A DNA stretch of 64,000 nucleotides, from assembly GCF_029227915.1 (NCBI RefSeq), contig NC_079884.1:6078001-6142000 (forward strand). The letters are read 5' to 3'. Within the stretch, counting starts at the first letter, position 1. Each line of letters begins with the position of its first letter. The translations under genes and the position numbers were made by a program. The notes under the pieces are model-generated. The model made no database searches, was not told the origin of the DNA, and saw nothing but the letters and a program-made list of their open reading frames with translations. Below, piece by piece: positions 52,601 to 64,000 of the stretch. This DNA is from Hydractinia symbiolongicarpus. Its lineage: Eukaryota; Cnidaria; Hydrozoa; Anthoathecata; Hydractiniidae.

Positions 52601-55600
52601 TGGCCCGTATAGTCGAATGTATACAAAGAAAGTACCCTGTGAGTAAACTCATTTCCAGAACGATTTTTTAATTTATTTTTTCAACACTAAAACGCATGAG
52701 ACTTGTAGTTTTCAAAAATGTTTTCATTTTTGATGAGAGGCTTAATGAAAGAGGTTTAATCGCCGGCAAACGAAAACCCGAGATTTCCCGTAAATCCCGG
52801 GCTTGGCCCGTATAGTCAAAAGTATACAAAGATAGTACCCAGGGAGTAAACTCATTTCCCCAACGATTTTTTAATTTATTTTTTCACCACTAAAACGCAT
52901 GAGACTTGTAGTTTTCAAAAATGTTTTCATTTTTGATGAGACGCTGAATAAAAGAAGTTTAATCGCCGGCAAACGAAAACCCGCGATTTCCCGTATATCC
53001 CGGACTCGGCCCGTATAGTCAAAAGTATACAAAGAAAGTACCCAGAGAGTAAACGCATTTCCGGAACGATTTTTTAAGTTATTTTTTCACCACTAAAACG
53101 CATGAGACTTGTAGTTTTCAGAAATGTTTTCATTTTTGATGAGACGCTTAATGAAAGAGGTTTAATCGCCGGCAAACGAAAACCCGAGATTTCCCGTAAA
53201 TCCCGGGCTTGGCCCGTATAGTCAAAAGTATACAAAGATAGTACCCAGGGAGTAAACTCATTTCCCGAACGATTTTTTAAATTAATTTTCTCCACTAAAA
53301 CGCATGAGACTTGTAGTTTTCAGAAATGTTTTCATTTTTGATGAGACGTTTAATGAAAGTTGTTTAATCGCCGCAAACAAAAACCCGCGATTTCCCGTAA
53401 ATCCCGGGCCTGGCCCGTATAGTCGAATATATACAAAGAAAGTACCCTGTGAGTAAACTCATTTCCGAAACGATTTTTTCAATTATCTTTTCACCACTAA
53501 AACGCATGAGACTTGCAGTTTTCAAAAATGTTTTCATTTTTGATGAGACGCTTAATGAAACAGGTTTAATCGCTGGCAAACGGAAACCCGCGATTTCCCG
53601 TAAATCCCGGGCTTGGCCCGTATAGTCGAATGTATACAAAGAAAGTACCCTGTGAGTAAACTCATTTCCAGAACGATTTTTTAATTTATTTTTTCAACAC
53701 TAAAACGCATGAGACTTGTAGTTTTCAAAAATGTTTTCATTTTTGATGAGACGCTTAATGAAAGAGGTTCAATCGCCGGCAAACGAAAACTCGAGATTTC
53801 CCGTAAATCCCGGGCTTGGCCCGTATAGTCAAAAGTATACAAAGATAGTACCGAGGGAGTAAACTCATTTCCCGAACGATTTTTTAATTTATTTTTTCAC
53901 CACTAAAACGCATGAGACTTGTAGTTTTCAAAAATGTTTTCATTTTTGATGAGACGCTTAATGAAAGAGGTTTAATCACCGGCAAACGAAAACCCGAGAT
54001 TTCCCGTAAATCCCGGACTCGGCCCGTATAGTCAAAAGTATACAAAGAAAGTACCCAGGGAGTAAACTAATTTCCCAAACGATTTTTTGAATTATTATTT
54101 CACCACTAAAGCCCATGAGACTTGTAGTTTTTAAAAATGTTTTCATTTTTGATGAGACGCTGAATAAAAGAAGTTTAATCGCCGGCAAACGAAAACCCGC
54201 GATTTCCCGTAAATCCCGGACTCGGCCCATATAGTCAAAAGTATACAAAGAAAGTACCCAGGGAGTAAACTCATTTCCGGAACGATTTTTTAAGTTATTT
54301 TTTCACCACTAAAACGCATGAGACTTGTAGTTTTCAGAAATGTTTTCATTTTTGATGAGACGGTGAATAAAAGAAGTTTAATCGCCGGCAAACGAAAACC
54401 CGCGATTTCCCGTAAATCCTGGACTCGGCCCGTATAGTCAAAAGTATACAAAGAAAGTACCCAGGGAGTAAACTCATTTCCCAAACGATTTTTTAAATTA
54501 TTATTTCACCACTAAAACGCATGAGACTTGTAGTTTTCAAGAATGTTTTTATTTTTGATGAGACGCTGAATAAAAGAAGTTTAATCGCCGGCAAACGAAA
54601 ACCCGCGATTTCCCGTAAATCCCGGACTCGGCCCTAATAGTCAAAAGTATACAAAGAAAGTACCCAGGGAGTAAACTCATTTCCCGAACGATTTTTTAAA
54701 TTAATTTTCTCCACTAAAACGCATGAGACTTGTAGTTTTCAGAAATGTTTTCATTTTTGATGAGACGTTTAATGAAAGAGGTTTAATCGCCGGCAAACGA
54801 AAACCCGAGATTTCCCGTAAATCCCGGGCTTGGCCCGTATAGTCAAAAGTATACAAAGAAAGTACCCTGTGAGTAAACTCATTTCCGAAACGATTTTTTC
54901 AATTATCTTTTCACCACTAAAACGCATGAGACTTGCAGTTTTCAAAAATGTTTTCATTTTTGATGAGACGCTTAATGAAACAGGTTTAATCGCTGGCAAA
55001 CGAAAACCCGCGATTTCCCGTAAATCCCGGGCTTGGCCCGTATAGTCGAATGTATACAAAGAAAGTACCCTGTGAGTAAACTCATTTCCAGAACGATTTT
55101 TTAATTTATTTTTTCAACACTAAAACGCATGAGACTTGTAGTTTTCAAAAATGTTTTCATTTTTGATGAGACGCTTAATGAAACAGGTTTAATCGCTGGC
55201 AAACGAAAACCCGCGATTTCCCGTAAATCCCGGGCTTGGCCCGTATAGTCGAATGTATACAAAGAAAGTACCCTGTGAGTAAACTCATTTCCAGAACGAT
55301 TTTTTAATTTATTTTTTCAACACTAAAACGCATGAGACTTGTAGTTTTCAAAAATGTTTTCATTTTTGATGAGACGCTTAATGAAAGAGGTTCAATCGCC
55401 GGCAAACGAAAACTCGAGATTTCCCGTAAATCCCGGGCTTGGCCCGTATAGTCAAAAGTATACAAAGATAGTACCGAGGGAGTAAACTCATTTCCTGAAC
55501 GATTTTTTAATTTATTTTTTCACCACTAAAACGCATGAGACTTGTAGTTTTCAGAAATGTTTTCATTTTTGATGAGACGGTGAATAAAAGAAGTTTAATC

Positions 55601-55759
55601 GCCGGCAAACGAAAACCCGCGATTTCCCGTAAATCCTGGACTCGGCCCGTATAGTCAAAAGTATACAAAGAAAGTACCCAGGGAGTAAACTCATTTCCCA
55701 AACGATTTTTTAAATTATTATTTCACCACTAAAACGCATGAGACTTGTAGTTTTCAAGA
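49675..55759 (+). repeat. 6,085-bp tandem duplication, copy b
   Basis: Near-identical to copy a. Differences found by eye are CTCGTAAATC at 45,891 versus CCCGTAAATC here, GTATATCCC near 52,994 versus GTAAATCCC near 46,909, GGGCCTGG near 53,406 versus GGGCTTGG, and CGGAAACCC at 53,581 versus CGAAAACCC. A handful of changes in 6 kb implies a very recent event. The seam falls in 49,675-49,765: a CAAGAATG monomer continues into one ending CCCTGTGAG, a combination unique to the junction. Confidence 0.85.
54300..55516 (+). repeat. 6-mer higher-order unit, 1,217 bp (in copy b, first)
   Basis: The 6,085-bp counterpart of 48,215-49,431, with the same monomer order and the CTCGAG site at 55,413. Here the following unit is complete, giving two full tandem 6-mers. 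Confidence 0.75.
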
Positions 55760-56733
55760 ATGTTTTTATTTTTGATGAGACGCTGAATAAAAGAAGTTTA
55801 ATCGCCGGCAAACGAAAACCCGCGATTTCCCGTAAATCCCGGACTCGGCCCTAATAGTCAAAAGTATACAAAGAAAGTACCCAGGGAGTAAACTCATTTC
55901 CCGAACGATTTTTTAAATTAATTTTCTCCACTAAAACGCATGAGACTTGTAGTTTTCAGAAATGTTTTCATTTTTGATGAGACGTTTAATGAAAGAGGTT
56001 TAATCGCCGGCAAACGAAAACCCGAGATTTCCCGTAAATCCCGGGCTTGGCCCGTATAGTCAAAAGTATACAAAGAAAGTACCCTGTGAGTAAACTCATT
56101 TCCGAAACGATTTTTTCAATTATCTTTTCACCACTAAAACGCATGAGACTTGCAGTTTTCAAAAATGTTTTCATTTTTGATGAGACGCTTAATGAAACAG
56201 GTTTAATCGCTGGCAAACGAAAACCCGCGATTTCCCGTAAATCCCGGGCTTGGCCCGTATAGTCGAATGTATACAAAGAAAGTACCCTGTGAGTAAACTC
56301 ATTTCCAGAACGATTTTTTAATTTATTTTTTCAACACTAAAACGCATGAGACTTGTAGTTTTCAAAAATGTTTTCATTTTTGATGAGACGCTTAATGAAA
56401 CAGGTTTAATCGCTGGCAAACGAAAACCCGCGATTTCCCGTAAATCCCGGGCTTGGCCCGTATAGTCGAATGTATACAAAGAAAGTACCCTGTGAGTAAA
56501 CTCATTTCCAGAACGATTTTTTAATTTATTTTTTCAACACTAAAACGCATGAGACTTGTAGTTTTCAAAAATGTTTTCATTTTTGATGAGACGCTTAATG
56601 AAAGAGGTTCAATCGCCGGCAAACGAAAACTCGAGATTTCCCGTAAATCCCGGGCTTGGCCCGTATAGTCAAAAGTATACAAAGATAGTACCGAGGGAGT
56701 AAACTCATTTCCTGAACGATTTTTTAATTTATT
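55517..56733 (+). repeat. 6-mer higher-order unit, 1,217 bp (second)
   Basis: Repeats the preceding unit (CCCTAATAG near 55,851; CTCGAG at 56,630). It then switches: the next monomer has CAAAAATG and TTTAATCACC (56,811) like the one at 53,971, an offset of 2,840 bp. The array therefore leaves the 6-mer register here by re-entering an earlier block. Confidence 0.72.
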
Positions 56734-59700
56734 TTTTCACCACTAAAACGCATGAGACTTGTAGTTTTCAAAAATGTTTTCATTTTTGATGAGACGCTTA
56801 ATGAAAGAGGTTTAATCACCGGCAAACGAAAACCCGAGATTTCCCGTAAATCCCGGACTCGGCCCGTATAGTCAAAAGTATACAAAGAAAGTACCCAGGG
56901 AGTAAACTAATTTCCCAAACGATTTTTTGAATTATTATTTCACCACTAAAGCCCATGAGACTTGTAGTTTTTAAAAATGTTTTCATTTTTGATTAGACGC
57001 TGAATAAAAGAAGTTTAATCGCCGGCAAACGAAAACCCGCGATTTCCCGTAAATCCCGGACTCGGCCCATATAGTCAAAAGTATACAAAGAAAGTACCCA
57101 GGGAGTAAACTCATTTCCGGAACGATTTTTTAAGTTATTTTTTCACCACTAAAACGCATGAGACTTGTAGTTTTCAAAAATGTTTTCATTTTTGATGAGA
57201 CGGTGAATAAAAGAAGTTTAATCGCCGGCAAACGAAAACCCGCGATTTCCCGTAAATCCTGGACTCGGCCCGTATAGTCAAAAGTATACAAAGAAAGTAC
57301 CCAGGGAGTAAACTCATTTCCCAAACGATTTTTTAAATTATTATTTCACCACTAAAACGCATGAGACTTGTAGTTTTCAAGAATGTTTTCATTTTTGATG
57401 AAACGCTGAATAAAAGCAGTTTAATCGCCGGCAAACGAAAACCTGCGATTTCCCGTAAATCCCGGACTCGGTCCGTATAGTCAAAAGTATACAAAGAAAG
57501 TACCCAGGGAGTAAGCTCATTTCCAGAACGATTTTTTAAATTATTTTTTCACCACTAAAACGCATAAGACTTGTAGTTTTTAAAAATGTTTTCATTTTTG
57601 ATGAGACGCTAAATAAAAGAAGTTTAATCGCCGGCAAACGAAAACCCGCGATTTCCCGTAAATCCCGGGCTTGGCCGGTATAGTCGAATGTATACAAAGA
57701 AAGTACCCTGTGGGTAAACTCATTTCCAAAACGATTTTTTAAATTATCTTTTCACCACTAAAACGCATGAGACTTGTAGTTTTCAAAAATGTTTTCATTT
57801 TTGATGAGACGCTGAATAAAAGAAGTTTAATCGCCGGCAAACGAAAACCCGCCATTTCCCGTAAACCCCGGACTCGGTCCGTATAATCAAAAGTATACAA
57901 AGCAAGTACCCAGGGAGTAATCTCATTTCCCGAACGACTTTTTAAATTATTTTTTCACCACTAAAACGCATGAGACTTGTAGTTTTCAAAAATGTTTTCA
58001 TTTTTGATGAGACGCTGAATGAAAGAAGTTTAATCGCCGGCAAACGAAAACCTGCGATTTCCCGTAAATCCCGGACTCGGCCCGTATAGTCAAAAGTGCA
58101 CAAAGAAAGTATCCAAGGTGTAAACTCATTTCCCGAACGATTTTTTAAATTATTATTTCACCATTAAAGCCCATGAGACTTGTAGTTTTTAAAAATGTTT
58201 TCATTTTTGATGAGACGCTGAATAAAAGAAGTTTAATCGCCGGCAAACGAAAACCCGCCATTTCCCGTAAACCCTGGACTCGGCCCGTATAATCAAAAGT
58301 ATACAAAGAAAGTACCCAGGGAGTAAACTCATTTCCCGAACGATTTTTTAAATTACGTTTTCACCACTAAAACGCATGAGACTTGTAGTTTTCAAAAATG
58401 TTTTCATTTTTGATGAGACGCTGAATAAAAGACGTTTAATCGCCGGCAAACGAAAACCCGCCATTTCCCGTAAACCCCGGAGTCGGCCCGCATAGTCAAA
58501 ATATACAAAGAAAGTACGCAGGGAGTAAACTCATTTCCCGAACGATTTTTTAAATTATTTTTTCAGCACTAAAACGCATGAGACTTGTAGTTTTTAAAAA
58601 TGTTTTCATTTTTGATGAGACGGTGAATAAAAGAAGTTTAATCGCCGGCAAACGAAAACCTGCGATTTCCCGTAATTCCTGGACTCGGCCCGTATAGTCA
58701 AAAGTATACAAAGAAAGTACCCAGGGAGTAAACTCATTTCCCAAACGATTTTTTAAATTATTATTTCACCACTAAAACGCATGAGACTTGTAGTTTTCAA
58801 GAATGTTTTCATTTTTGATGAGACGCTGAATAAAAGCAGTTTAATCGCCGGCAAACGAAAACCTGCGATTTCCCGTAAATCCCGGACTCGGTCCGTATAG
58901 TCAAAAGTATACAAAGAAAGTACCCAGGGAGTAAGCTCATTTCCAGAACGATTTTTTAAATTATTTTTTCACCACTAAAACGCATAAGACTTGTAGTTTT
59001 TAAAAATGTTTTCATTTTTGATGAGACGCTAAATAAAAGAAGTTTAATCGCCGGCAAACGAAAACCCGCGATTTCCCGTAAATCCCGGGCTTGGCCGGTA
59101 TAGTCGAATGTATACAAAGAAAGTGCCCTGTGAGTAAACTCATTTCCAAAACGATTTTTTAAATTATCTTTTCACCACTAAAACGCATGAGACTTGTAGT
59201 TTTCAAAAATGTTTTTATTTTTGATGAGACGCTGAATAAAAGAAGTTTAATCGCCGGCAAACGAAAACCCGCCATTTCCCGTAAACCCCGGACTCGGTCC
59301 GTATAATCAAAAGTATACAAAGCAAGTACCCAGGGAGTAATCTCATTTCCCGAACGACTTTTTAAATTATTTTTTCACCACTAAAACGCATGAGACTTGT
59401 AGTTTTCAAAAATGTTTTCATTTTTGATGAGACGCTGAATGAAAGAAGTTTAATCGCCGGCAAACGAAAACCTGCGATTTCCCGTAAATCCCGGACTCGG
59501 CCCGTATAGTCAAAAGTATACAAAGAAAGTATCCAAGGTGTAAACTCATTTCCCGAACGATTTTTTAAATTATTATTTCACCATTAAAGCCCATGAGACT
59601 TGTAGTTTTTAAAAATGTTTTCATTTTTGATAAGACGCTGAATAAAAGAAGTTTAATCGCCGGCAAACGAAAACCCGCGACTTCCCGTAAATCCCGGTCT

Positions 59701-61920
59701 CGGCCCGTATAGTCAAAAGTATACAAAGAAAGTACCCAGGGAGTAAATTCATTTCCCGAACGACTTTTTAAATTATTTTTTCAGCACTAAAACGCATGAG
59801 ACTTGTAGTTTTTAAAAATGTTTTCATTTTTGATGAGACGCTGAATAAAAGACGTTTAATCGCCGGCAAACAAAAACCTGCCATTTCCCGTAAAACCCGG
59901 ACTCGGGCCGCATAGTCAAAATATACAAAGAAAGTACCCAGGGAGTAAACTCATTTCCTGAACGATTTTTTAAATTATTTTTTCACCACTAAAACGCTTG
60001 AGACTTGTAGTTTTCAAAAATGTTTTCATTTTTGATGAGACGCAGAATAATAGAAGTTTAATCGTCGGCAAACGAAAACCCGCGATTTCCCGTAAATCCC
60101 GGACTCGGCCCGTATAGTCAAAAGTATACAAGGAAAGTACCCAGTGAGTAAACTCATTTCCCGAACGAATTTTTAAATTATTTTTTCACCACTAAAATGC
60201 ATGAGACTTGTAGTTTTCAGAAGTGTTATCATTTTTGATGAGACGCTTAATGAAAGTGGTTTAATCGCCGGCAAACGAAAACCCGCGATTTCCCGTAAAT
60301 CCCGGGCTTGGCCGGTATAGTCGAATGTATACAAAGAAAGTACCCTGTGAGTAAACTCATTTCCAAAACGATTTTTTAAATTATCTTTTCACCACTAAAA
60401 CGCATGAGACTTGTAGTTTTCAAAAATCTTTTCATTTTTGATGAGACGCTGAATAAAAGAAGTTTAATCGCCGGCAAACGAAAACCCGCCATTTCCCGTA
60501 AACCCCGGACTCGGTCCGTATAATCAAAAGTATACAAAGTAAGTACCCAGGGAGTAAACTCATTTCCCGATCGACTTTTTAAATTATTTTTTCACCGCTA
60601 AAACGCATGAGACTTGTAGTTTTCAAAAATGTTTTCATTTTTGATGAGACGCTGAATGAAAGAAGTTTAATCGCCGGCAAACGAAAACCTGCGATTTCCC
60701 GTAAATCCCGGACTCGGCCCGTATAGTCAAAAGTATACAAAGAAAGTATCCAAGGTGTAAACTCATTTCCCGAACGATTTTTTAAATTATTATTTCACCA
60801 TTAAAGCCCATGAGACTTGTAGTTTTTAAAAATGTTTTCATTTTTGATGAGACGCTGAATAAAAGAAGTTTAATCGCCGGCAAACGAAAACCCGCGACTT
60901 CCCGTAAATCCCGGTCTCGGCCCGTATAGTCAAAAGTATACAAAGAAAGTACCCAGGGAGTAAATTCATTTCCCGAACGACTTTTTAAATTATTTTTTCA
61001 GCACTAAAACGCATGAGACTTGTAGTTTTTAAAAATGTTTTCATTTTTAATGAGACGCTGAATAGAGGAGGTTTAATCGCCGGCAAACAAAAACCTGCCA
61101 TTTCCCGTAAAACCCGGACTCGGGCCGCATAGTCAAAATATACAAAGAAAGTACCCAGGGAGTAAACTCATTTCCTGAACGATTTTTTAAATTATTTTTT
61201 CACCACTAAAACGCTTGAGACTTGTAGTTTTCAAAAATGTTTTCATTTTTGATGAGACGCAGAATAATAGAAGTTTAATCGTCGGCAAACGAAAACCCGC
61301 GATTTCCCGTAAATCCCGGACTCGGCCCGTATAGTCAAAAGTATACAAGGAAAGTACCCAGTGAGTAAACTCATTTCCCGAACGAATTTTTAAATTATTT
61401 TTTCACCACTAAAATGCATGAGACTTGTAGTTTTCAGAAGTGTTATCATTTTTGATGAGACGCTTAATGAAAGTGGTTTAATCGCCGGCAAACGAAAACC
61501 CGCGATTTCCCGTAAATCCCGGGCTTGGCCCGTATAGTCGAATGTATACAAAGAAAGTACCCTGTGAGTAAACTCATTTCCAAAACGATTTTTTAAATTA
61601 TCTTTTCACCACTAAAACGCTTGAGACTTGTAGTTTTCAAAAATGTTTTTATTTTTGATGAGACGCTGAATAAAAGAAGTTTAATCGCCGGCAAACGAAA
61701 ACCCGCCATTTCCCGTAAACCCCGAACTCGGCCCGCATAGTCAAAAGTATACAAAGAAAGTACCCAGGGAGTAAACTCATTTCCCGAACGATTTTTTAAA
61801 TTATTTTTTCACCACTAAAACGCATGAGACTTGTAGTTTTCAAAAATGTTTTCATTTTTGATGAGACGCTGAATAAAAGAAGTTTAATCGCCGGTAAACG
61901 AAAACCTGCGATTTCCCGTA
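56645..61920 (+). repeat. ~5,275-bp tandem duplication, copy 1 (26 monomers)
   Basis: Marks: GATAGTACCGAG at 56,684 and 61,959 (5,275); TTTAATCACC at 56,811 and 62,086 (5,275); CCCGGACTCGGTCCG at 57,461 and 62,735 (5,274). The copy holds an internal 7-mer register (1,420 bp: ~57,190-58,256 matches ~58,610-59,676) and an internal 6-mer register (1,217 bp: ~59,150-60,390 matches ~60,370-61,600; GGTCTCGG at 59,696 and 60,913). Its right part (59.9-61.9 kb) resembles the 19.7-20.5 kb and 36.4-37.8 kb blocks. Confidence 0.75.
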
Positions 61921-64000
61921 AATCCCGGGCTTGGCCCGTATAGTCAAAAGTATACAAAGATAGTACCGAGGGAGTAAACTCATTTCCCGAACGATTTTTT
62001 AATTTATTTTTTCACCACTAAAACGCATGAGACTTGTAGTTTTCAAAAATGTTTTCATTTTTGATGAGACGCTTAATGAAAGAGGTTTAATCACCGGCAA
62101 ACGAAAACCCGAGATTTCCCGTAAATCCCGGACTCGGCCCGTATAGTCAAAAGTATACAAAGAAAGTACCCAGGGAGTAAACTAATTTCCCAAACGATTT
62201 TTTGAATTATTATTTCACCACTAAAGCCCATGAGACTTGTAGTTTTTAAAAATGTTTTCATTTTTGATGAGACGCTGAATAAAAGAAGTTTAATCGCCGG
62301 CAAACGAAAACCCGCGATTTCCCGTAAATCCCGGACTCGGACGGATAGTCAAAAGTATACAAAGAAAGTACCCAGGGAGTAAACTCATTTCCGGAACGAT
62401 TTTTTAAGTTATTTTTTCACCACTAAAACGCATGAGACTTGTAGTTTTCAGAAATGTTTTCATTTTTGATGAGACGGTGAATAAAAGAAGTTTAATCGCC
62501 GGCAAACGAAAACCCGCGATTTCCCGTAAATCCTGGACTCGGCCCGTATAGTCAAAAGTATACAAAGAAAGTACCCAGGGAGTAAACTCATTTCCCAAAC
62601 GATTTTTTAAATTATTATTTCACCACTAAAACGCATGAGACTTGTAGTTTTCAAGAATGTTTTCATTTTTGATGAGACGCTGAATAAAAGCAGTTTAATC
62701 GCCGGCAAACGAAAACCTGCGATTTCCCGTAAATCCCGGACTCGGTCCGTATAGTCAAAAGTATACAAAGAAAGTACCCAGGGAGTAAGCTCATTTCCAG
62801 AACGATTTTTTAAATTATTTTTTCACCACTAAAACGCATAAGACTTGTAGTTTTTAAAAATGTTTTCATTTTTGATGAGACGCTAAATAAAAGAAGTTTA
62901 ATCGCCGGCAAACGAAAACCCGCGATTTCCCGTAAATCCCGGGCTTGGCCCGTATAGTCGAATGTATACAAAGAAAGTACCCTGTGGGTAAACTCATTTC
63001 CAAAACGATTTTTTAAATTATCTTTTCACCACTAAAACGCATGAGACTTGTAGTTTTCAAAAATGTTTTCATTTTTGATGAGACGCTGAATAAAAGAAGT
63101 TTAATCGCCGGCAAACGAAAACCCGCCATTTCCCGTAAACCCCGGACTCGGTCCGTATAATCAAAAGTATACAAAGCAAGTACCCAGGGAGTAATCTCAT
63201 TTCCCGAACGACTTTTTAAATTATTTTTTCACCACTAAAACGCATGAGACTTGTAGTTTTTAAAAATGTTTTCATTTTTGATGAGACGCTGAATGAAAGA
63301 AGTTTAATCGCCGGCAAACGAAAACCTGCGATTTCCCGTAAATCCCGGACTCGGCCCGTATAGTCAAAAGTGCACAAAGAAAGTATCCAAGGTGTAAACT
63401 CATTTCCCGAACGATTTTTTAAATTATTATTTCACCATTAAAGCCCATGAGACTTGTAGTTTTTAAAAATGTTTTCATTTTTGATGAGACGCTGAATAAA
63501 AGACGTTTAATCGCCGGCAAACGAAAACCCGCCATTTCCCGTAAACCCCGGAGTCGGCCCGCATAGTCAAAATATACAAAGAAAGTACGCAGGGAGTAAA
63601 CTCATTTCCCGAACGATTTTTTAAATTATTTTTTCAGCACTAAAACGCATGAGACTTGTAGTTTTTAAAAATGTTTTCATTTTTGATGAGACGGTGAATA
63701 AAAGAAGTTTAATCGCCGGCAAACGAAAACCTGCGATTTCCCGTAAATCCTGGACTCGGCCCGTATAGTCAAAAGTATACAAAGAAAGTACCCAGGGAGT
63801 AAACTCATTTCCCAAACGATTTTTTAAATTATTATTTCACCACTAAAACGCATGAGACTTGTAGTTTTCAAGAATGTTTTCATTTTTGATGAGACGCTGA
63901 ATAAAAGCAGTTTAATCGCCGGCAAACGAAAACCTGCGATTTCCCGTAAATCCCGGACTCGGTCCGTATAGTCAAAAGTATACAAAGAAAGTACCCAGGG
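61921..64000 (+). repeat. ~5,275-bp tandem duplication, copy 2 (cut by window end)
   Basis: Head-to-tail copy starting within GATTTCCCGTAAATCCC (61,912-61,929). Near 63,480-63,560 the sequence jumps ahead by one monomer relative to copy 1: later marks are offset 5,071 bp (58,881 to 63,952), exactly 203 less. A private cluster of changes at 62,336-62,350 (CGGACGGATAG for CGGCCCATATAG) is absent from copy 1. The array continues past the end. Confidence 0.72.

Larger units (their letters stand above)
1..64000 (+). repeat. Satellite DNA array, ~203-bp monomer, ~316 head-to-tail copies
   Basis: The whole window is one tandem array in a single orientation. The landmark CGGCAAACGA recurs at 1, 204, 407 and 610, an exact 203-bp step, and the same landmark, often with one or two substitutions, can be followed to the end. 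The window opens at monomer phase 4 and closes near phase 84. Allowing for small deletions, this gives about 316 monomers. A class B consensus counted by hand is 38% GC with 12 CpGs. No inverted monomer, spacer, transposon or unique sequence was seen. Such arrays are known from eukaryotic centromeric, pericentromeric and subtelomeric heterochromatin. Placement here is inferred, and the family and host are not recognised. Confidence 0.97.

Noticed and set aside
1-64000. CRISPR array
   Set aside because: The repeats are 203 bp, contiguous and without unique spacers. There are no cas genes.
1-64000. Transposon-derived array (terminal repeats, transposase or reverse transcriptase remnants)
   Set aside because: No terminal inverted or long terminal repeats, target-site duplications or recognisable protein fragments were seen. 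Origin from an element cannot be excluded but has no support here.
1-64000. Assembly artefact producing the 9.9-, 6.1- and 5.3-kb duplications
   Set aside because: Copies differ by scattered bases, a whole monomer and small indels, and their junctions are internally consistent. A misassembly still cannot be fully excluded without reads.

Overview
This window is one uninterrupted satellite DNA array. A monomer of about 203 bp is repeated head-to-tail roughly 316 times on the + strand from base 1 to base 64,000. I found no protein-coding gene, rRNA, tRNA, transposon, CRISPR array or non-satellite sequence. Open frames of 60-122 codons on both strands are stop-free stretches of the repeat. The monomer length is not a multiple of three (203 = 67x3 + 2), so the frame shifts at every monomer. 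An array of this size, homogeneity and hierarchy points to eukaryotic heterochromatin (centromeric, pericentromeric or subtelomeric). I do not recognise the satellite family and cannot name the species.

Monomer anatomy (phase 1 = the CGCCGG start, as at base 201). Phases 1-50 are GC-rich (about 64% GC), carry 9 of the 12 CpGs, and hold four CCC tracts spaced about one helical turn apart. Phases 50-67 carry a GTATA-N8-TATAC dyad. Phases 100-203 are AT-rich with runs of T and A and a 9-bp inverted repeat with a four-T loop (phases 155-176). Two main classes exist. Class A has GGGCTTGGCCCG, then GTCGAATGTATAC, then CCCTGTGAGTAAAC. Class B has GGACTCGGCCCG, then GTCAAAAGTATAC, then CCCAGGGAGTAAAC. 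Recombinants between them are common. In class A the + strand CCCGTATAGTCGAA is, on the - strand, one base short of the CENP-B box core.

Layout. 1-10.2 kb is a mosaic of shuffled blocks (offsets 2,413, 2,615, 2,818 and 4,420 bp) marked by about 182-bp deletion monomers. 10.2-16 kb has dimer, trimer and 14-mer registers and one recombined double-truncated monomer. 16-22 kb is the most heterogeneous part. 22.7-26.3 kb is a tandem pair of 1,825-bp (9-mer) units. 26.1-45.8 kb is a tandem duplication of 9.7-9.9 kb, itself built from 14-mer units of about 2,840 bp. 43.6-55.8 kb is a second tandem duplication of 6,085 bp overlapping the end of the first. 48.2-56.7 kb carries 1,217-bp 6-mer units. 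56.6-64 kb is a 5,275-bp tandem duplication containing 1,420-bp (7-mer) and 1,217-bp (6-mer) registers and cut off by the window end.

The picture is of unequal exchange and segmental duplication at several nested scales. The 22-57 kb core looks recently homogenised: large copies appear to differ at only a handful of bases per several kb. The left part is older and more shuffled. All offsets were read by hand from diagnostic variants. Block edges are uncertain by up to about 100 bp because neighbouring monomers share sequence.
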